From: JALUZX01 sp964561605
GTDB taxonomy: Bacteria; Planctomycetota; UBA1135; JALUZX01
Assembly: GCA_964561605.1 (NCBI GenBank)
Contig: CAZLQD010000034.1
Span: forward strand, 1 to 40,990
Length of the DNA stretch: 40,990 nucleotides
Direction of reading: 5' to 3'
Every line of letters begins with the position of its first letter. The first letter of the stretch is position 1. A program made the position numbers and the translations under genes. The notes below the pieces were generated by a model. It was not told where the DNA came from and ran no database searches. It saw only the letters and a program-made list of their open reading frames with translations. Below are positions 25,418-32,557 of the stretch, piece after piece.

Positions 25418-25450
25418 AAAAAAAAAGAGCTCCCTCCTTCGAGGGAGCTC
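25418..25450 (-). terminator. Strong Rho-independent terminator after tRNA-Asp
   Basis: On the minus strand, the 10-bp perfect stem GAGCTCCCTC/GAGGGAGCTC with loop GAAG is followed by nine T residues. It begins three bases after the CCA end of tRNA-Asp and ends 16 bases before the folC start codon. Confidence 0.9.
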
Positions 25451-25452
25451 CT

Positions 25453-25529
25453 TGGCGAGGGCGACGGGACTCGAACCCGCAACCACCAGATCGACAGTCT
25501 GGTACGCTAACCAGTTGCGCCACACCCCC
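25453..25529 (-). tRNA. tRNA-Asp (anticodon GTC)
   Basis: A 77-nt cloverleaf with encoded CCA. The acceptor stem GGGGGTG pairs with CGCCCTC (two G-T wobbles). The D arm has stem GCGC/GCGT and loop AACTGGTTA. The anticodon stem CCAGA/TCTGG holds loop CTGTCGA with GTC in the anticodon position, and the T arm is GCGGG-TTCGAGT-CCCGT. The discriminator base is G, as expected for tRNA-Asp. A near-consensus promoter lies upstream and a strong terminator follows. Confidence 0.95.
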
Positions 25530-25842
25530 ACACCAGTCCCACCGGGAAGGGGCCCTTCCCGATGGATCGGGGGGAATTATAGGTTTTCCCCAAGCCGACT
25601 CAAGCCCCGGCAACCCCGATTTTTCCACTCCCCCGAAGGTGCCGGGCGGGAAGGAGGAGCCCTTCCCCCGGGGGGCCTGGGCCCGGGCTCCATCCCCCCA
25701 TCCCAAGGCCCGGCAGCGTCTCCATTCTTCCATCGAGCGCCCAGGCTTCCCGAACCGGCCGGGGAGGGCCGCACCCCCCAAGACGTCCCCTGCCCAGGCC
25801 CCCCGCTTCCCGGAGGACGGGGCTCTCCCGGGGCCTGGAAAC
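25530..25842. other. Spacer between the two tRNA genes
   Basis: This 313-base spacer holds the tRNA-Asp promoter (25576-25603) inside a locally AT-richer patch at 25573-25626. Its remainder, 25627-25842, is GC-rich, and I see neither a gene nor a T-tract terminator for the upstream tRNA-Val. Confidence 0.5.
25576..25603 (-). promoter_or_regulatory. Sigma-70 promoter of tRNA-Asp
   Basis: On the minus strand, TTGAGT (25598-25603), a 16-base spacer and a perfect TATAAT (25576-25581) lie 47 bases before the tRNA 5' end. The local drop in GC content supports it. No other -10 box in the window that I checked matches the consensus exactly. Confidence 0.8.
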
Positions 25843-25919
25843 TGGTGGGCGAGGAGGGACTCGAACCCCCGACTTCCTGCGTGTAAGGCAGGCGCTCTAG
25901 CCGGCTGAGCTACTCGCCC
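25843..25919 (-). tRNA. tRNA-Val (anticodon TAC)
   Basis: A 77-nt cloverleaf with encoded CCA. The acceptor stem GGGCGAG pairs perfectly with CTCGCCC. The D arm is GCTC-AGCCGGCTA-GAGC. The anticodon stem CCTGC/GCAGG holds loop CTTACAC with TAC in the anticodon position, and the T arm is GGGGG-TTCGAGT-CCCTC. The discriminator base is A. It points the same way as tRNA-Asp. Confidence 0.95.
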
Positions 25920-25934
25920 GAAAAAGGCCCTTCC

Positions 25935-25962
25935 AACTTAAAGGGAGTCCGGCGAAGAACAA
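25935..25962 (-). promoter_or_regulatory. Possible promoter of tRNA-Val
   Basis: On the minus strand, TTGTTC (25957-25962), a 16-base spacer and TAAGTT (25935-25940) lie 16 bases before the tRNA. The match is weak, but the position fits. Confidence 0.3.
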
Positions 25963-26071
25963 CAGCCTGGAAGGAAAAAGCCCGGCTTCTCTGGCGAAAA
26001 GGGCTTCTCCTCTTTATTTTCTTCCCCTCGGGGAAGGACGGAAAAGTACCTCCTGACAGGAGTCTTTCGCA

Positions 26072-27400
26072 ATGAAGATCGCCGTCGTGGGAACGGGCTA
26101 TGTGGGCCTCGTGGCCGGGACCTGCTTCGCCGAGACGGGGAACCGGGTCGTCTGCGTGGACGTGGACGAGGCCAAGATCCAGGCTCTCCAACAGGGGAAG
26201 ATCCCCATCTTCGAGCCGGGCCTCTCCGAGATGGTCCACAGGAACGCCGCCGAGGAACGGCTCCTCTTCACAACGGACCTCAAGAAGGCCGTGGAGGAGT
26301 CCCTGGTCATCTTCATCGCCGTAGGCACCCCTCCGGGAGAGGACGGCTCGGCCGACCTTCGTTACGTCCTGGAAGTGGCCCATGGGATCGGCAAGGCCAT
26401 GAACGGCTTCAAGATCATCGTGGACAAGTCCACCGTTCCCGTGGGGACCTCCCGGAAGGTGGCGGCGGCGATCCGGGAAGAGACGGATCATCCCTTCCAG
26501 GTGGTGAGCAACCCCGAGTTCCTCAAGGAAGGGGCCGCCATCGACGACTTCATGAAACCCGACCGGGTGGTGATCGGCACGGACGACCCGGCCACGGCGG
26601 AGATCATGAAGGAGCTCTACGCCCCTTACGTCCGAAACGAGAACCCCATCCTGGTGATGGACCCGGAAAGCGCCGAACTCACCAAGTACGCCGCCAACGC
26701 CATGCTGGCCACCCGGATCTCCTTCATGAACGAGATCGCCCGGATCTGCGAGAAGACCGGCGCCGATTTCAGCATGGTCCGCCGCGGCGTGGGAACGGAC
26801 TCCCGTATCGGTATGCCCTTCCTCTACGCGGGATGCGGGTACGGCGGTTCCTGTTTCCCCAAGGACGTCAAGGCCATCATGAAGACCGCCCGGGACCACG
26901 GTTACCGCTTCCGGATCCTGGAGGCCGTGGAGGACGTCAACAGGGACCAGAAGTCCCTCCTGGTCCACAAGGTGAAGAGCCGCTTCGGCGAGGATCTGAA
27001 AGGAAGGCAGTTCACCCTCTGGGGCCTGGCCTTCAAACCCAAGACCGACGACGTCCGGGAGGCGCCAAGCCTGGTGATCGCCCGGGAACTGGTCGAGGCG
27101 GGGGCCGCCGTGGTGGGGTCCGATCCCGAGGCCATCGAGACCACCAGGGCCGTCCTGGGAGACATGATCCGCTACGAACCCCACGCCATGAAGGCCCTGG
27201 ACGGGTCGGACGCCCTGATCCTCGTCACGGAATGGCATGAATTCCGCCACCCCGATTTCGAGGAGGTGGCCCGCCGCCTGAAGCAACCCGTCATCTTCGA
27301 CGGAAGGAACATCTACTCCTCCTCCCTGGCGACCTTGAAGAGGCTGGGATTCTCCTACTTCGGAATCGGCGTCCCCGCCCTGGAGCCAGGAAAGGCCTGA
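26072..27400 (+). CDS. ugd: UDP-glucose 6-dehydrogenase
   Basis: The 442-residue enzyme oxidises UDP-glucose to UDP-glucuronate with two NAD+, supplying uronic acids for polysaccharides. The N-terminal Rossmann motif is KIAVVGTGYVGLVAG (2-16). STVPVGTS and NPEFLKEG follow, with the central lysine in ELTKYAANA (K205). The catalytic cysteine is C261 in GCGYGGSCFPKD. The C-terminal block is GLAFKPKTDDVREAPS. Length is normal and all key residues are present. The ATG at 26072 has AGGAG nine bases upstream. It is divergent from the tRNA pair. It probably feeds the exopolysaccharide genes located 4-10 kb downstream. Confidence 0.95.
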   Translation: MKIAVVGTGYVGLVAGTCFAETGNRVVCVDVDEAKIQALQQGKIPIFEPGLSEMVHRNAAEERLLFTTDLKKAVEESLVIFIAVGTPPGEDGSADLRYVLEVAHGIGKAMNGFKIIVDKSTVPVGTSRKVAAAIREETDHPFQVVSNPEFLKEGAAIDDFMKPDRVVIGTDDPATAEIMKELYAPYVRNENPILVMDPESAELTKYAANAMLATRISFMNEIARICEKTGADFSMVRRGVGTDSRIGMPFLYAGCGYGGSCFPKDVKAIMKTARDHGYRFRILEAVEDVNRDQKSLLVHKVKSRFGEDLKGRQFTLWGLAFKPKTDDVREAPSLVIARELVEAGAAVVGSDPEAIETTRAVLGDMIRYEPHAMKALDGSDALILVTEWHEFRHPDFEEVARRLKQPVIFDGRNIYSSSLATLKRLGFSYFGIGVPALEPGKA

Positions 27401-27551
27401 CCCTCCTCCTGCCGCTCCCGGCGGGCGGGAAAACCGGAGAGCAGCAGAAGGCTCTCCCGGAATCTTCGAGGGGCCTGCCCGCGGGAACCGGCCCGCCCCT
27501 TCGGGAGTCCCCCCAGAGAGGACCCGGCGGCGGGACCGCCGAAAGAAGCCT
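27401..27551. other. Intergenic region after ugd
   Basis: This 151-base stretch lies between the ugd stop and the T-tract of the minus-strand terminator. I see no gene and no clear terminator for ugd. The hairpin at 27562-27585 could act on both strands. Confidence 0.4.
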
Positions 27552-27585
27552 AAAAAAAAAAGGCGGGCGCCCCTCCGCGCCCGCC
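27552..27585 (-). terminator. Strong Rho-independent terminator of the ECF-sigma/TPR operon
   Basis: On the minus strand, the 9-bp perfect stem GGCGGGCGC/GCGCCCGCC with a six-base loop is followed by ten T residues (27552-27561). It is 219 bases past the stop of the TPR gene, leaving a long untranslated tail. Confidence 0.9.
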
Positions 27586-27791
27586 CGGGCCCGGTCTGGT
27601 TCCGGGCCCCGGCTCCCCGCCCGCGCTTGGAGACCAGGTGGGAGCCTCGATGTTCCGCTCTTCCGGATCCCCTGGGAAAGCCGCCGGAGGGAGGCGCCCG
27701 GAGACCCAAGCATCCCCCACTCCCGCCGCTTTCTCCGGGAGAAAGGGATCGCCGGCGTCCCCCGTCCCAAGGCACCGGGAGGCGCCGGCGA
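27586..27791 (-). ncRNA. Candidate structured RNA or 3' UTR with four stacked hairpins
   Basis: Before the terminator, four inverted repeats follow one another: TCGCCGGCG/CGCCGGCGA (27749-27757 with 27783-27791), CTTTCTC/GAGAAAG (27729-27735 with 27739-27745), GGCTCCC/GGGAGCC (27611-27617 with 27640-27646) and GGGCCCGG/CCGGGCCC (27587-27594 with 27602-27609). No open frame here looks coding. I could not match it to SRP RNA, 6S, tmRNA or RNase P. It may be a structured 3' UTR or a separate small RNA. Confidence 0.35.
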
Positions 27792-27803
27792 CCCGGAGGT
27801 ATT

Positions 27804-28670
27804 TCACGCTCCAACGGAAGAGGACACCCGGCCGCCCTTTTCGGGCGCCTTTTTCCCGGGAGATTCCCCTCCTTTTCCCGCCGCCCTCCTGGCACGCCGA
27901 ATCCTGGCCCCGGAGCGCATGCCTTCCAGGGCCTTCTTCGCCGCCCGTGCCTTCCTCTCGTCACCCCGGCCCAGTCGGTCCAGGGCCGCCTTCGCCTCCC
28001 GGAAGGCCTCCTCCGCTTTCTCCAGGTTCCCCTGGCGAAGCCAGGTCCGGACGATCAAGTCGTAGACGTAGGCCAACCGCCCGGCCGAACCGGTGACCCG
28101 CGCAACCTGTTCGAAGGCCTCCCTGGCCTTGTCCATCCTCCCGGCACGCATGTGGATCTTCCCCACCCAGACGAGGGCCTCCTGGACCGGAGCATTCGAC
28201 TTGGGAAAACGCTTGACCGCTTCCTGGTAGAGTTCCAGGGCCTTTCCGGTCTTCCCCCCTCTCCTGGCCAGGTCGGCCAACCCGACGAGGGCCCGGGCTC
28301 CGAGGCGGTCCGGGTCGAGCTGGAGAACCTGTTTCCAGGCCGCTTCGGCCCCCTCGGCGTCCCCGGCAAGGCCAAGGAGGACCGCCTCCCTGAGCCGGGC
28401 CCGGGCCGCCCTGGAGGGATTCCCCTTCTGGGCTTCGGCCGCCCGGGCCCAGGCCTTGGCCGCCTCGAGCTGGGCCGCCTTGCGCCTCTCTCCCCTGAGT
28501 CCCTTGAGGGCGGCCTCCTTCGCCCTTGCCTGGTCCACCTCGGGAAGAACTCTCCCGGCTCTGGACGGGGTTCCCCCGCCGGGTCCTTTCTGGGCCGGCA
28601 CGGCGATCCCGCCGAGAACCATCCCCAAGGCCGCATAGGCAAGCATCCGAATCGCAGGACCACTCTTCAT
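27804..28670 (-). CDS. TPR-containing exported protein coupled to an ECF sigma factor
   Basis: The 288-residue product begins with a signal-peptide-like or membrane-anchor segment (MKSGPAIRMLAYAALGMVLG, possible cleavage at VPAQ). A helical, Ala/Arg/Lys-rich body with TPR-type repeats follows: AEAAWKQVLQLDPDRLGARALVGLADL, GKALELYQEAVKRFPKSN and DKAREAFEQVARV. A very basic tail (about 240-288) closes it. TPR units bind other proteins. The ATG overlaps the stop of the sigma gene as ATGA, and AAAGGAGG precedes it, so the two are translationally coupled. A role in gating the sigma factor or its signal across the membrane is plausible, but no zinc-finger anti-sigma motif is visible. A strong terminator follows after 219 bases. 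Confidence 0.78.
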   Translation of the reverse strand: MKSGPAIRMLAYAALGMVLGGIAVPAQKGPGGGTPSRAGRVLPEVDQARAKEAALKGLRGERRKAAQLEAAKAWARAAEAQKGNPSRAARARLREAVLLGLAGDAEGAEAAWKQVLQLDPDRLGARALVGLADLARRGGKTGKALELYQEAVKRFPKSNAPVQEALVWVGKIHMRAGRMDKAREAFEQVARVTGSAGRLAYVYDLIVRTWLRQGNLEKAEEAFREAKAALDRLGRGDERKARAAKKALEGMRSGARIRRARRAAGKGGESPGKKAPEKGGRVSSSVGA

Positions 28671-29308
28671 CTCCGCCTCCTTTCGGCGCTGCGTCCGGTC
28701 CTTCCCTTTTTCCTTCCGGGAAGGGCTCCGCCCCCTTCCAAACCCAAGGCCCGGACCAGGAAGGGGCGGAGACTTTTCCTGGCCCGGAAGAGCTTCATCT
28801 TCATCCCCGAGAGGGAGGTCCCCTCCCGGCGCGCCAAGACATCCAGGGGGATTCCGTCCTGGTGGTGCTCCCTCACAAGGGAGCCCAGCTCCCGGGGAAG
28901 GCGCCCCAGGGCCTCCCGGAGGATCTCTCCCAGGTCGTCCAGGGGATCCGCTTCCTCTCCGTGCAGGAGGAGCCGGGCCTCGCCGTTGTCCAGGAGGGAG
29001 AGCAGGATCTGGGGGTCGTAGGGGACGGCCCGCTTCTTCCTGAAGGAATTCAAGGCGACCCGCTTGGCGATCCTGCAGATCCAGGCGTCGAAGCACCAGG
29101 GGTTCCGGACCCGCCGGACCCCCACGAAACTTCGGATCAGGACTTCCTGGAGCAGGTCCTCCGCCATGTGGGGGTCACCCACGGTTCTCCGGAACCACCC
29201 CCCCAGGCGTTTCCTGTAGAAGGCGGCAAGGCGCTCGAAGGCGGCCGCTTCTCCGTTCTGGGCGGAATGGACCCATTCCGCCACGAGGCGCTTCTCCTGG
29301 ACCTTCAT
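28667..29308 (-). CDS. ECF-type RNA polymerase sigma factor
   Basis: The 213-residue product has region 2 (ERLAAFYRKRLGGWFRRTVGDPHMAEDLLQEVLIRSF, about 24-61), including the DLLQEV helix and the promoter-melting segment WICRIAKRVALNSFRKK. Region 4 includes LGRLPRELGSLVREHHQDGIPLDVLARREGTSLSGMKMKLFRARKSLR. This is the two-domain layout of extracytoplasmic-function sigma factors. A basic tail of about 30 residues lies beyond region 4. The start is set by GGAAAGGA upstream of the ATG at 29308. It directs a promoter set that cannot be read here; I did not see a matching GGAAC-type autoregulatory promoter upstream. It is coupled to the TPR gene by an ATGA overlap. Confidence 0.92.
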   Translation of the reverse strand: MKVQEKRLVAEWVHSAQNGEAAAFERLAAFYRKRLGGWFRRTVGDPHMAEDLLQEVLIRSFVGVRRVRNPWCFDAWICRIAKRVALNSFRKKRAVPYDPQILLSLLDNGEARLLLHGEEADPLDDLGEILREALGRLPRELGSLVREHHQDGIPLDVLARREGTSLSGMKMKLFRARKSLRPFLVRALGLEGGGALPGRKKGRTGRSAERRRR

Positions 29309-29423
29309 GGCATCCTTTCCTGCAACGGACTTCCAAGTGCCAAGGAAACCCGGGCATCCAAAGAGGGCGCCCTTTTCGATTTCCCCCGCGACTTATCCGT
29401 CCTCACGGATGCGGGAAGGTCAC

Positions 29424-29457
29424 AAAAAAACCGGGGAAGGCTTGGGCCTTCCCCGGT
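29424..29457 (-). terminator. Strong Rho-independent terminator
   Basis: On the minus strand, ACCGGGGAAGGC and GCCTTCCCCGGT form a 12-bp perfect stem with loop CCAA, followed by six or seven T residues. It ends the transcript of the gene at 29485-30582, 28 bases past its stop. Confidence 0.92.
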
Positions 29458-29484
29458 GGGAGGAGTTTCCTTCGTTGGGGGCGT

Positions 29485-30582
29485 CTACTTCCTGCGCCCC
29501 CACAGAGTGGTCTTGTAGCGGACCTTCCGGCGGGCCCTGAGGCGCCTGCAGCAATCCTGCCACTGGGGGCCGCCCCACTTCTTGTAGCAATCCTCGGCGT
29601 AGTAGAGGGCCTCGGCGATGAGGTTCCGGGCGTAGAAGCTCTTCTCACCCAGGTCCTCGAAGTTGATCACCACTCTCATGAAATCCAGGAGGGCCTTCTT
29701 GTAGCCTTCCTTGTCGATTCCCTTTTTCTGGATATACGAAAGGCCCAAGCCCAGCCACGCCCTGGCCTCGTGGATGTCGCAGAACATCGGCTTCCAGCGG
29801 GCCTCCTCGAAGTTCTTCCTGGCCTCGTCCGCCCTTCCCAGGGCGAGGAGGGTCCAACCGAGCTCCACCTTGGCCCGGGTGGCCGCCAAGGGAGCAGTGG
29901 AACCGCACTTGGACAGGACGGCCTGGATCTTCGGCAGGGCCTGGGAAGGGCTCAGTTTCCGGAGGATGTCCCGCTGGACCATGATCTGGTCCAGCTGGGC
30001 CAGGTAGAGGTAGGTGTCGGGATATTTGTTGGCCTGGATCTTCTTGATCCAATTCGCGATGAGCCGGGTCAGGTTGACCTTTCCCTCATCCCCCTGGTCC
30101 AGGTAGTGGACGAACTTGAGCTTGTAGTACCGGGGCAGGAAGAAGTTGTCGGGGAACTTCTTGTTCATAGCCTCGATCTCGGCCACTCCGTCGGACCACC
30201 CCTTCGCGTCTCCTTCCTGGATGAAGAGCATGGCCACCTTCCAGAGGGCGAAAGGCCTCAACCAGGCGTGGGAGGACTTGGGGGAGGTCCTTTCGGCGAA
30301 CTTCCGGAAGGAAGAAACGGCGCTCTCCACATCGTCCTCGTTGAGCGCCTGGAGGCCCAGCCTGTAGTACCTGGGGGGATTGGAGGGCTTGATCTCCTCC
30401 ACCTTCCAGGAAGGTAGGGACTTGGACTTCCGCCCGTCCCGGAAGGTCACCTCCTGGATGCTCGTGGAAAGGACCGTCACGTCCGAAAGGACCGTCCCGT
30501 CCACGAGGGTGATGGTGTCCGCCGGGACCCGCCCGGCCAGGATGGCCAGGGCCGCTGAGCCAAGGAACATAGGGATTCGCAT
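29485..30582 (-). CDS. Secreted TPR-like protein of unknown function
   Basis: The 365-residue product has a signal peptide (core about 4-17, cleavage near VPAD at 19-22). A short beta domain follows (DTITLVDGTVLSDVTVL, VTFRDG), like the small SH3-like start seen on many planctomycete secreted proteins. A long helical region of TPR-like repeats makes up the rest (YRLGLQALNEDDVESAVSSF, VELGWTLLALGRADEARKNF, EARAWLGLGLSYIQKKG). The C-terminus is Cys/Arg-rich (DCCRRLRARRKVRYK). No enzymatic motif is visible. The ATG at 30582 fits the signal peptide. It has its own near-consensus promoter (30640-30668) and its own strong terminator, so it is a single-gene unit, probably well expressed. A role as a scaffold or assembly factor is only a guess. 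Confidence 0.75.
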   Translation of the reverse strand: MRIPMFLGSAALAILAGRVPADTITLVDGTVLSDVTVLSTSIQEVTFRDGRKSKSLPSWKVEEIKPSNPPRYYRLGLQALNEDDVESAVSSFRKFAERTSPKSSHAWLRPFALWKVAMLFIQEGDAKGWSDGVAEIEAMNKKFPDNFFLPRYYKLKFVHYLDQGDEGKVNLTRLIANWIKKIQANKYPDTYLYLAQLDQIMVQRDILRKLSPSQALPKIQAVLSKCGSTAPLAATRAKVELGWTLLALGRADEARKNFEEARWKPMFCDIHEARAWLGLGLSYIQKKGIDKEGYKKALLDFMRVVINFEDLGEKSFYARNLIAEALYYAEDCYKKWGGPQWQDCCRRLRARRKVRYKTTLWGRRK

Positions 30583-30639
30583 CTTTTCCACCCGTCCGTC
30601 CAGGATTCCTTCTTCTGCCCGACCCACAAGGAACCTTGG

Positions 30640-30668
30640 ACTATAAGTGCCTCCAGGCCCCATGGCAA
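30640..30668 (-). promoter_or_regulatory. Strong sigma-70-like promoter of the secreted TPR-like gene
   Basis: On the minus strand, TTGCCA (30663-30668), a 17-base spacer and TATAGT (30640-30645) each match five of six consensus bases. The start would be near 30633, giving a leader of about 50 bases. Confidence 0.75.
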
Positions 30669-30755
30669 CCACGGGGAGCTTCCAGGTTCCTCCTTGGTGC
30701 ACCGCCGCCCGCCTTCCGGAACGGGCCCTTCAAATCCCATCCTCCCGCCTCCAAG

Positions 30756-31472
30756 ATGTCTTCCATGAAGACCCTCTCCATCATCGTTCCCGTCTACAAC
30801 GAGAAGGCCACCCTTCCCGCCCTCCTGGAGGCCGTGGAGAAGGCCGACTCCCTGGGGCTGGAAAAGGAGATCCTCCTCGTGGACGACGGTTCCACCGACG
30901 GGAGCAGGGAACTGGTCCAGGAGATGGCCCGGGAGAAACCCCACGTCCGGGCCCTCCTCCAGGAAAGGAACCAGGGGAAGGGTGCGGCCCTCCGCCGGGG
31001 ATTCGCCGAGGCCCGGGGAGACATCCTCCTGGTCCAGGACGCCGACCTGGAATACGACCCCCGGGAGTATCCCGTCCTCCTGAGACCCATCCTGGAAAAC
31101 AAGGCCGACGTGGTCTACGGATCCAGGTTCATGGGGGAAGGGCCCCACAGGGTCCTCTATTTCTGGCATTTCGTGGCCAACAAGTTGCTGACCCTCTTCT
31201 CCAATTGCCTCTCCAACCTGAACCTCTCCGACATGGAGACCTGCTACAAGGTCTTCCGGGCCGAGGTGATCCGGGAGATCCTGCCCAGGCTCAAGTCCAA
31301 CCGTTTCGGGATCGAACCCGAGATCACCGCCCGGGTGGCCCGAAAGAAGTTCCGGGTCTTCGAGGTGGGCATCTCCTATGCCGGAAGGACCTACGAGGAG
31401 GGCAAGAAGATCGGCTTCAAGGACGCCCTGGAAGCCCTCTGGTGCATCTTCCGGTTCAATCTCTTCCCTTGA
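30756..31472 (+). CDS. GT2 family glycosyltransferase (dolichol-phosphate mannosyltransferase-like)
   Basis: The 238-residue cytoplasmic GT-A enzyme transfers a sugar from an NDP donor, most often to a polyprenyl phosphate. Motifs: TLSIIVPVYNEKATLP (5-20), LVDDGSTDGSRE (N-terminal Asp pair), the metal-binding DADLEYDP, and GSRFMGEGPHR. The block around METCYKVFR and GIEPEITARVAR matches the DPM1/GtrB-like group. No C-terminal membrane helices are present, so it resembles the short DPM1-like form. The ATG at 30756 is used; a second ATG lies nine bases on, and neither has a strong ribosome binding site. It likely serves the exopolysaccharide pathway with Ugd and the genes from 34270 onward. Confidence 0.88.
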   Translation: MSSMKTLSIIVPVYNEKATLPALLEAVEKADSLGLEKEILLVDDGSTDGSRELVQEMAREKPHVRALLQERNQGKGAALRRGFAEARGDILLVQDADLEYDPREYPVLLRPILENKADVVYGSRFMGEGPHRVLYFWHFVANKLLTLFSNCLSNLNLSDMETCYKVFRAEVIREILPRLKSNRFGIEPEITARVARKKFRVFEVGISYAGRTYEEGKKIGFKDALEALWCIFRFNLFP

Positions 31473-31473
31473 A

Positions 31474-31510
31474 AAAGGACCTCCCCCCTGGCCCAGGGAA
31501 GGTGGTCTTT
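31474..31510 (+). terminator. Imperfect hairpin after the GT2 gene
   Basis: A long imperfect stem runs from AAAGG (from 31474) to TCTTT (31510), with an inner perfect CCCTG/CAGGG part around loop GCC. It starts two bases after the stop codon. Only three T residues close it, so strength is uncertain. Confidence 0.35.
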
Positions 31511-31533
31511 CGCGGAGTTCCTCTCCCCCCTCC

Positions 31534-31562
31534 TTGGTGGCCCCCTTCCTGCGTGCTATTTT
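31534..31562 (+). promoter_or_regulatory. Candidate promoter of the cbi transporter operon
   Basis: TTGGTG (31534-31539), a 17-base spacer and TATTTT (31557-31562) lie 32 bases before the first ATG. The leader would be about 25 bases, too short for a cobalamin riboswitch. Confidence 0.45.
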
Positions 31563-31594
31563 CCAAGGGATCGTAACACCAAGGGAGGCGCCCC

Positions 31595-32557
31595 ATGCAC
31601 ATGGAAGATTCGCTCCTGAGCCCCGGCGTGGCCCTCACCTTCCTGGCCGTTTCGGCCTTCGCCGTGGGCATCTCCTCCAAGAAGGTGGCCTCCGAAGAGG
31701 GAGAGGAGAGTCGCCTGCCCCTCACGGGGGTCCTGGCGGCCTTCGTCTTCGCCGCCCAGATGGTGAACTTCAAGATTCCCGGCACGGGAAGCTCGGGCCA
31801 CTTCGTAGGAAGCCTTCTCCTGGCGGTTCTCCTTGGACCGGCCAGGGCCATGATCTGCATGGCCGCCGTCCTCCTCCTCCAGGCCCTGGTCTTCGGCGAC
31901 GGGGGAGTCCTGGCCCTGGGATGCAACTTCTTCAACATGGGCCTCGTCGGAGCCTTGGGCGGCTGGTGGGTCTACAAGCTCCTGGCCGGGAAGGCCCCGG
32001 GCCCGGGCAGGAAATCCTGGAGCGCCGCCCTGGCCGCCTGGATCTCCGTCGTGGCCGGCTCGGTGATGGTCGTCGTGGAGACCACCCTCTCCGGTAGAGT
32101 GGACCTGGCCTTCCTTCCCTTCCTGGAGCTCATGGTAGGGATCCACTGCCTCATCGGAATCGGGGAGGCCCTGATCACCTTCGGGGTGGTGGCCTTCCTC
32201 TCCCGGGCCCGGCCGGTCCTCCTGGAGGAGTCCAGGGGCGTGGGAAAACTGGAGATCGGCCTGGGCATCCTCACCCTGGTCGTGGGAGGCCTTCTCTCCC
32301 TCTACGCTTCCCCCCTGAAGGACGGCTTGGAGCACGCCCTGGGCAAGATGGGATGGAGTGAAGGCACGGCCGGAAAGTACGAGACCTGGCTCCACCACCT
32401 GGCGGCAAGGATCCAGCAGGCCCTCTCCTTCCTTCCCGACTACAAGTGGACCAGCCTCTCGGGCATCCTGGGGGCCGCCCTGACCTTCCTGGCCGTCACG
32501 GGAGGGCTCTGGCTGGTCCTGAGGAAAGGCAGGAAGAAAGGCGAAGGCCCCCGTTGA
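31595..32557 (+). CDS. Cobalt/nickel ECF transporter substrate-binding membrane protein, CbiM-CbiN fusion
   Basis: The 320-residue membrane protein is the S-component and accessory part of a Co2+/Ni2+ ECF importer. It begins MHMEDSLLSP, where the amino group and His2 of MH coordinate the metal in this family, and the third ligand lies in GSSGHFVGSLL (H69). Helices 1-6 (about 8-205) are CbiM-like. The C-terminal third contains the CbiN/PDGLE-type segment SPLKDGLEHAL (DGLE at 243-246) and a last helix, so CbiM and CbiN are fused, as in many bacteria. The ATG has GGGAGG upstream. Its TGA overlaps the TTG start of cbiQ. Cobalt versus nickel cannot be decided from sequence alone. A PduO-type adenosyltransferase 6 kb away favours cobalt. 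Confidence 0.9.
   Translation: MHMEDSLLSPGVALTFLAVSAFAVGISSKKVASEEGEESRLPLTGVLAAFVFAAQMVNFKIPGTGSSGHFVGSLLLAVLLGPARAMICMAAVLLLQALVFGDGGVLALGCNFFNMGLVGALGGWWVYKLLAGKAPGPGRKSWSAALAAWISVVAGSVMVVVETTLSGRVDLAFLPFLELMVGIHCLIGIGEALITFGVVAFLSRARPVLLEESRGVGKLEIGLGILTLVVGGLLSLYASPLKDGLEHALGKMGWSEGTAGKYETWLHHLAARIQQALSFLPDYKWTSLSGILGAALTFLAVTGGLWLVLRKGRKKGEGPR

Noticed and set aside
25973..26015. Inverted repeat AAGCCC/GGGCTT before ugd with flanking T residues on the minus strand
   Set aside because: No minus-strand gene lies upstream to be terminated, and the loop is long. It is probably chance.
31473..31594. Possible cobalamin or NiCo riboswitch before the cbi operon
   Set aside because: The gap is 122 bases with a promoter near its end, leaving a leader of about 25 bases. 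No B12-box-like word is visible.
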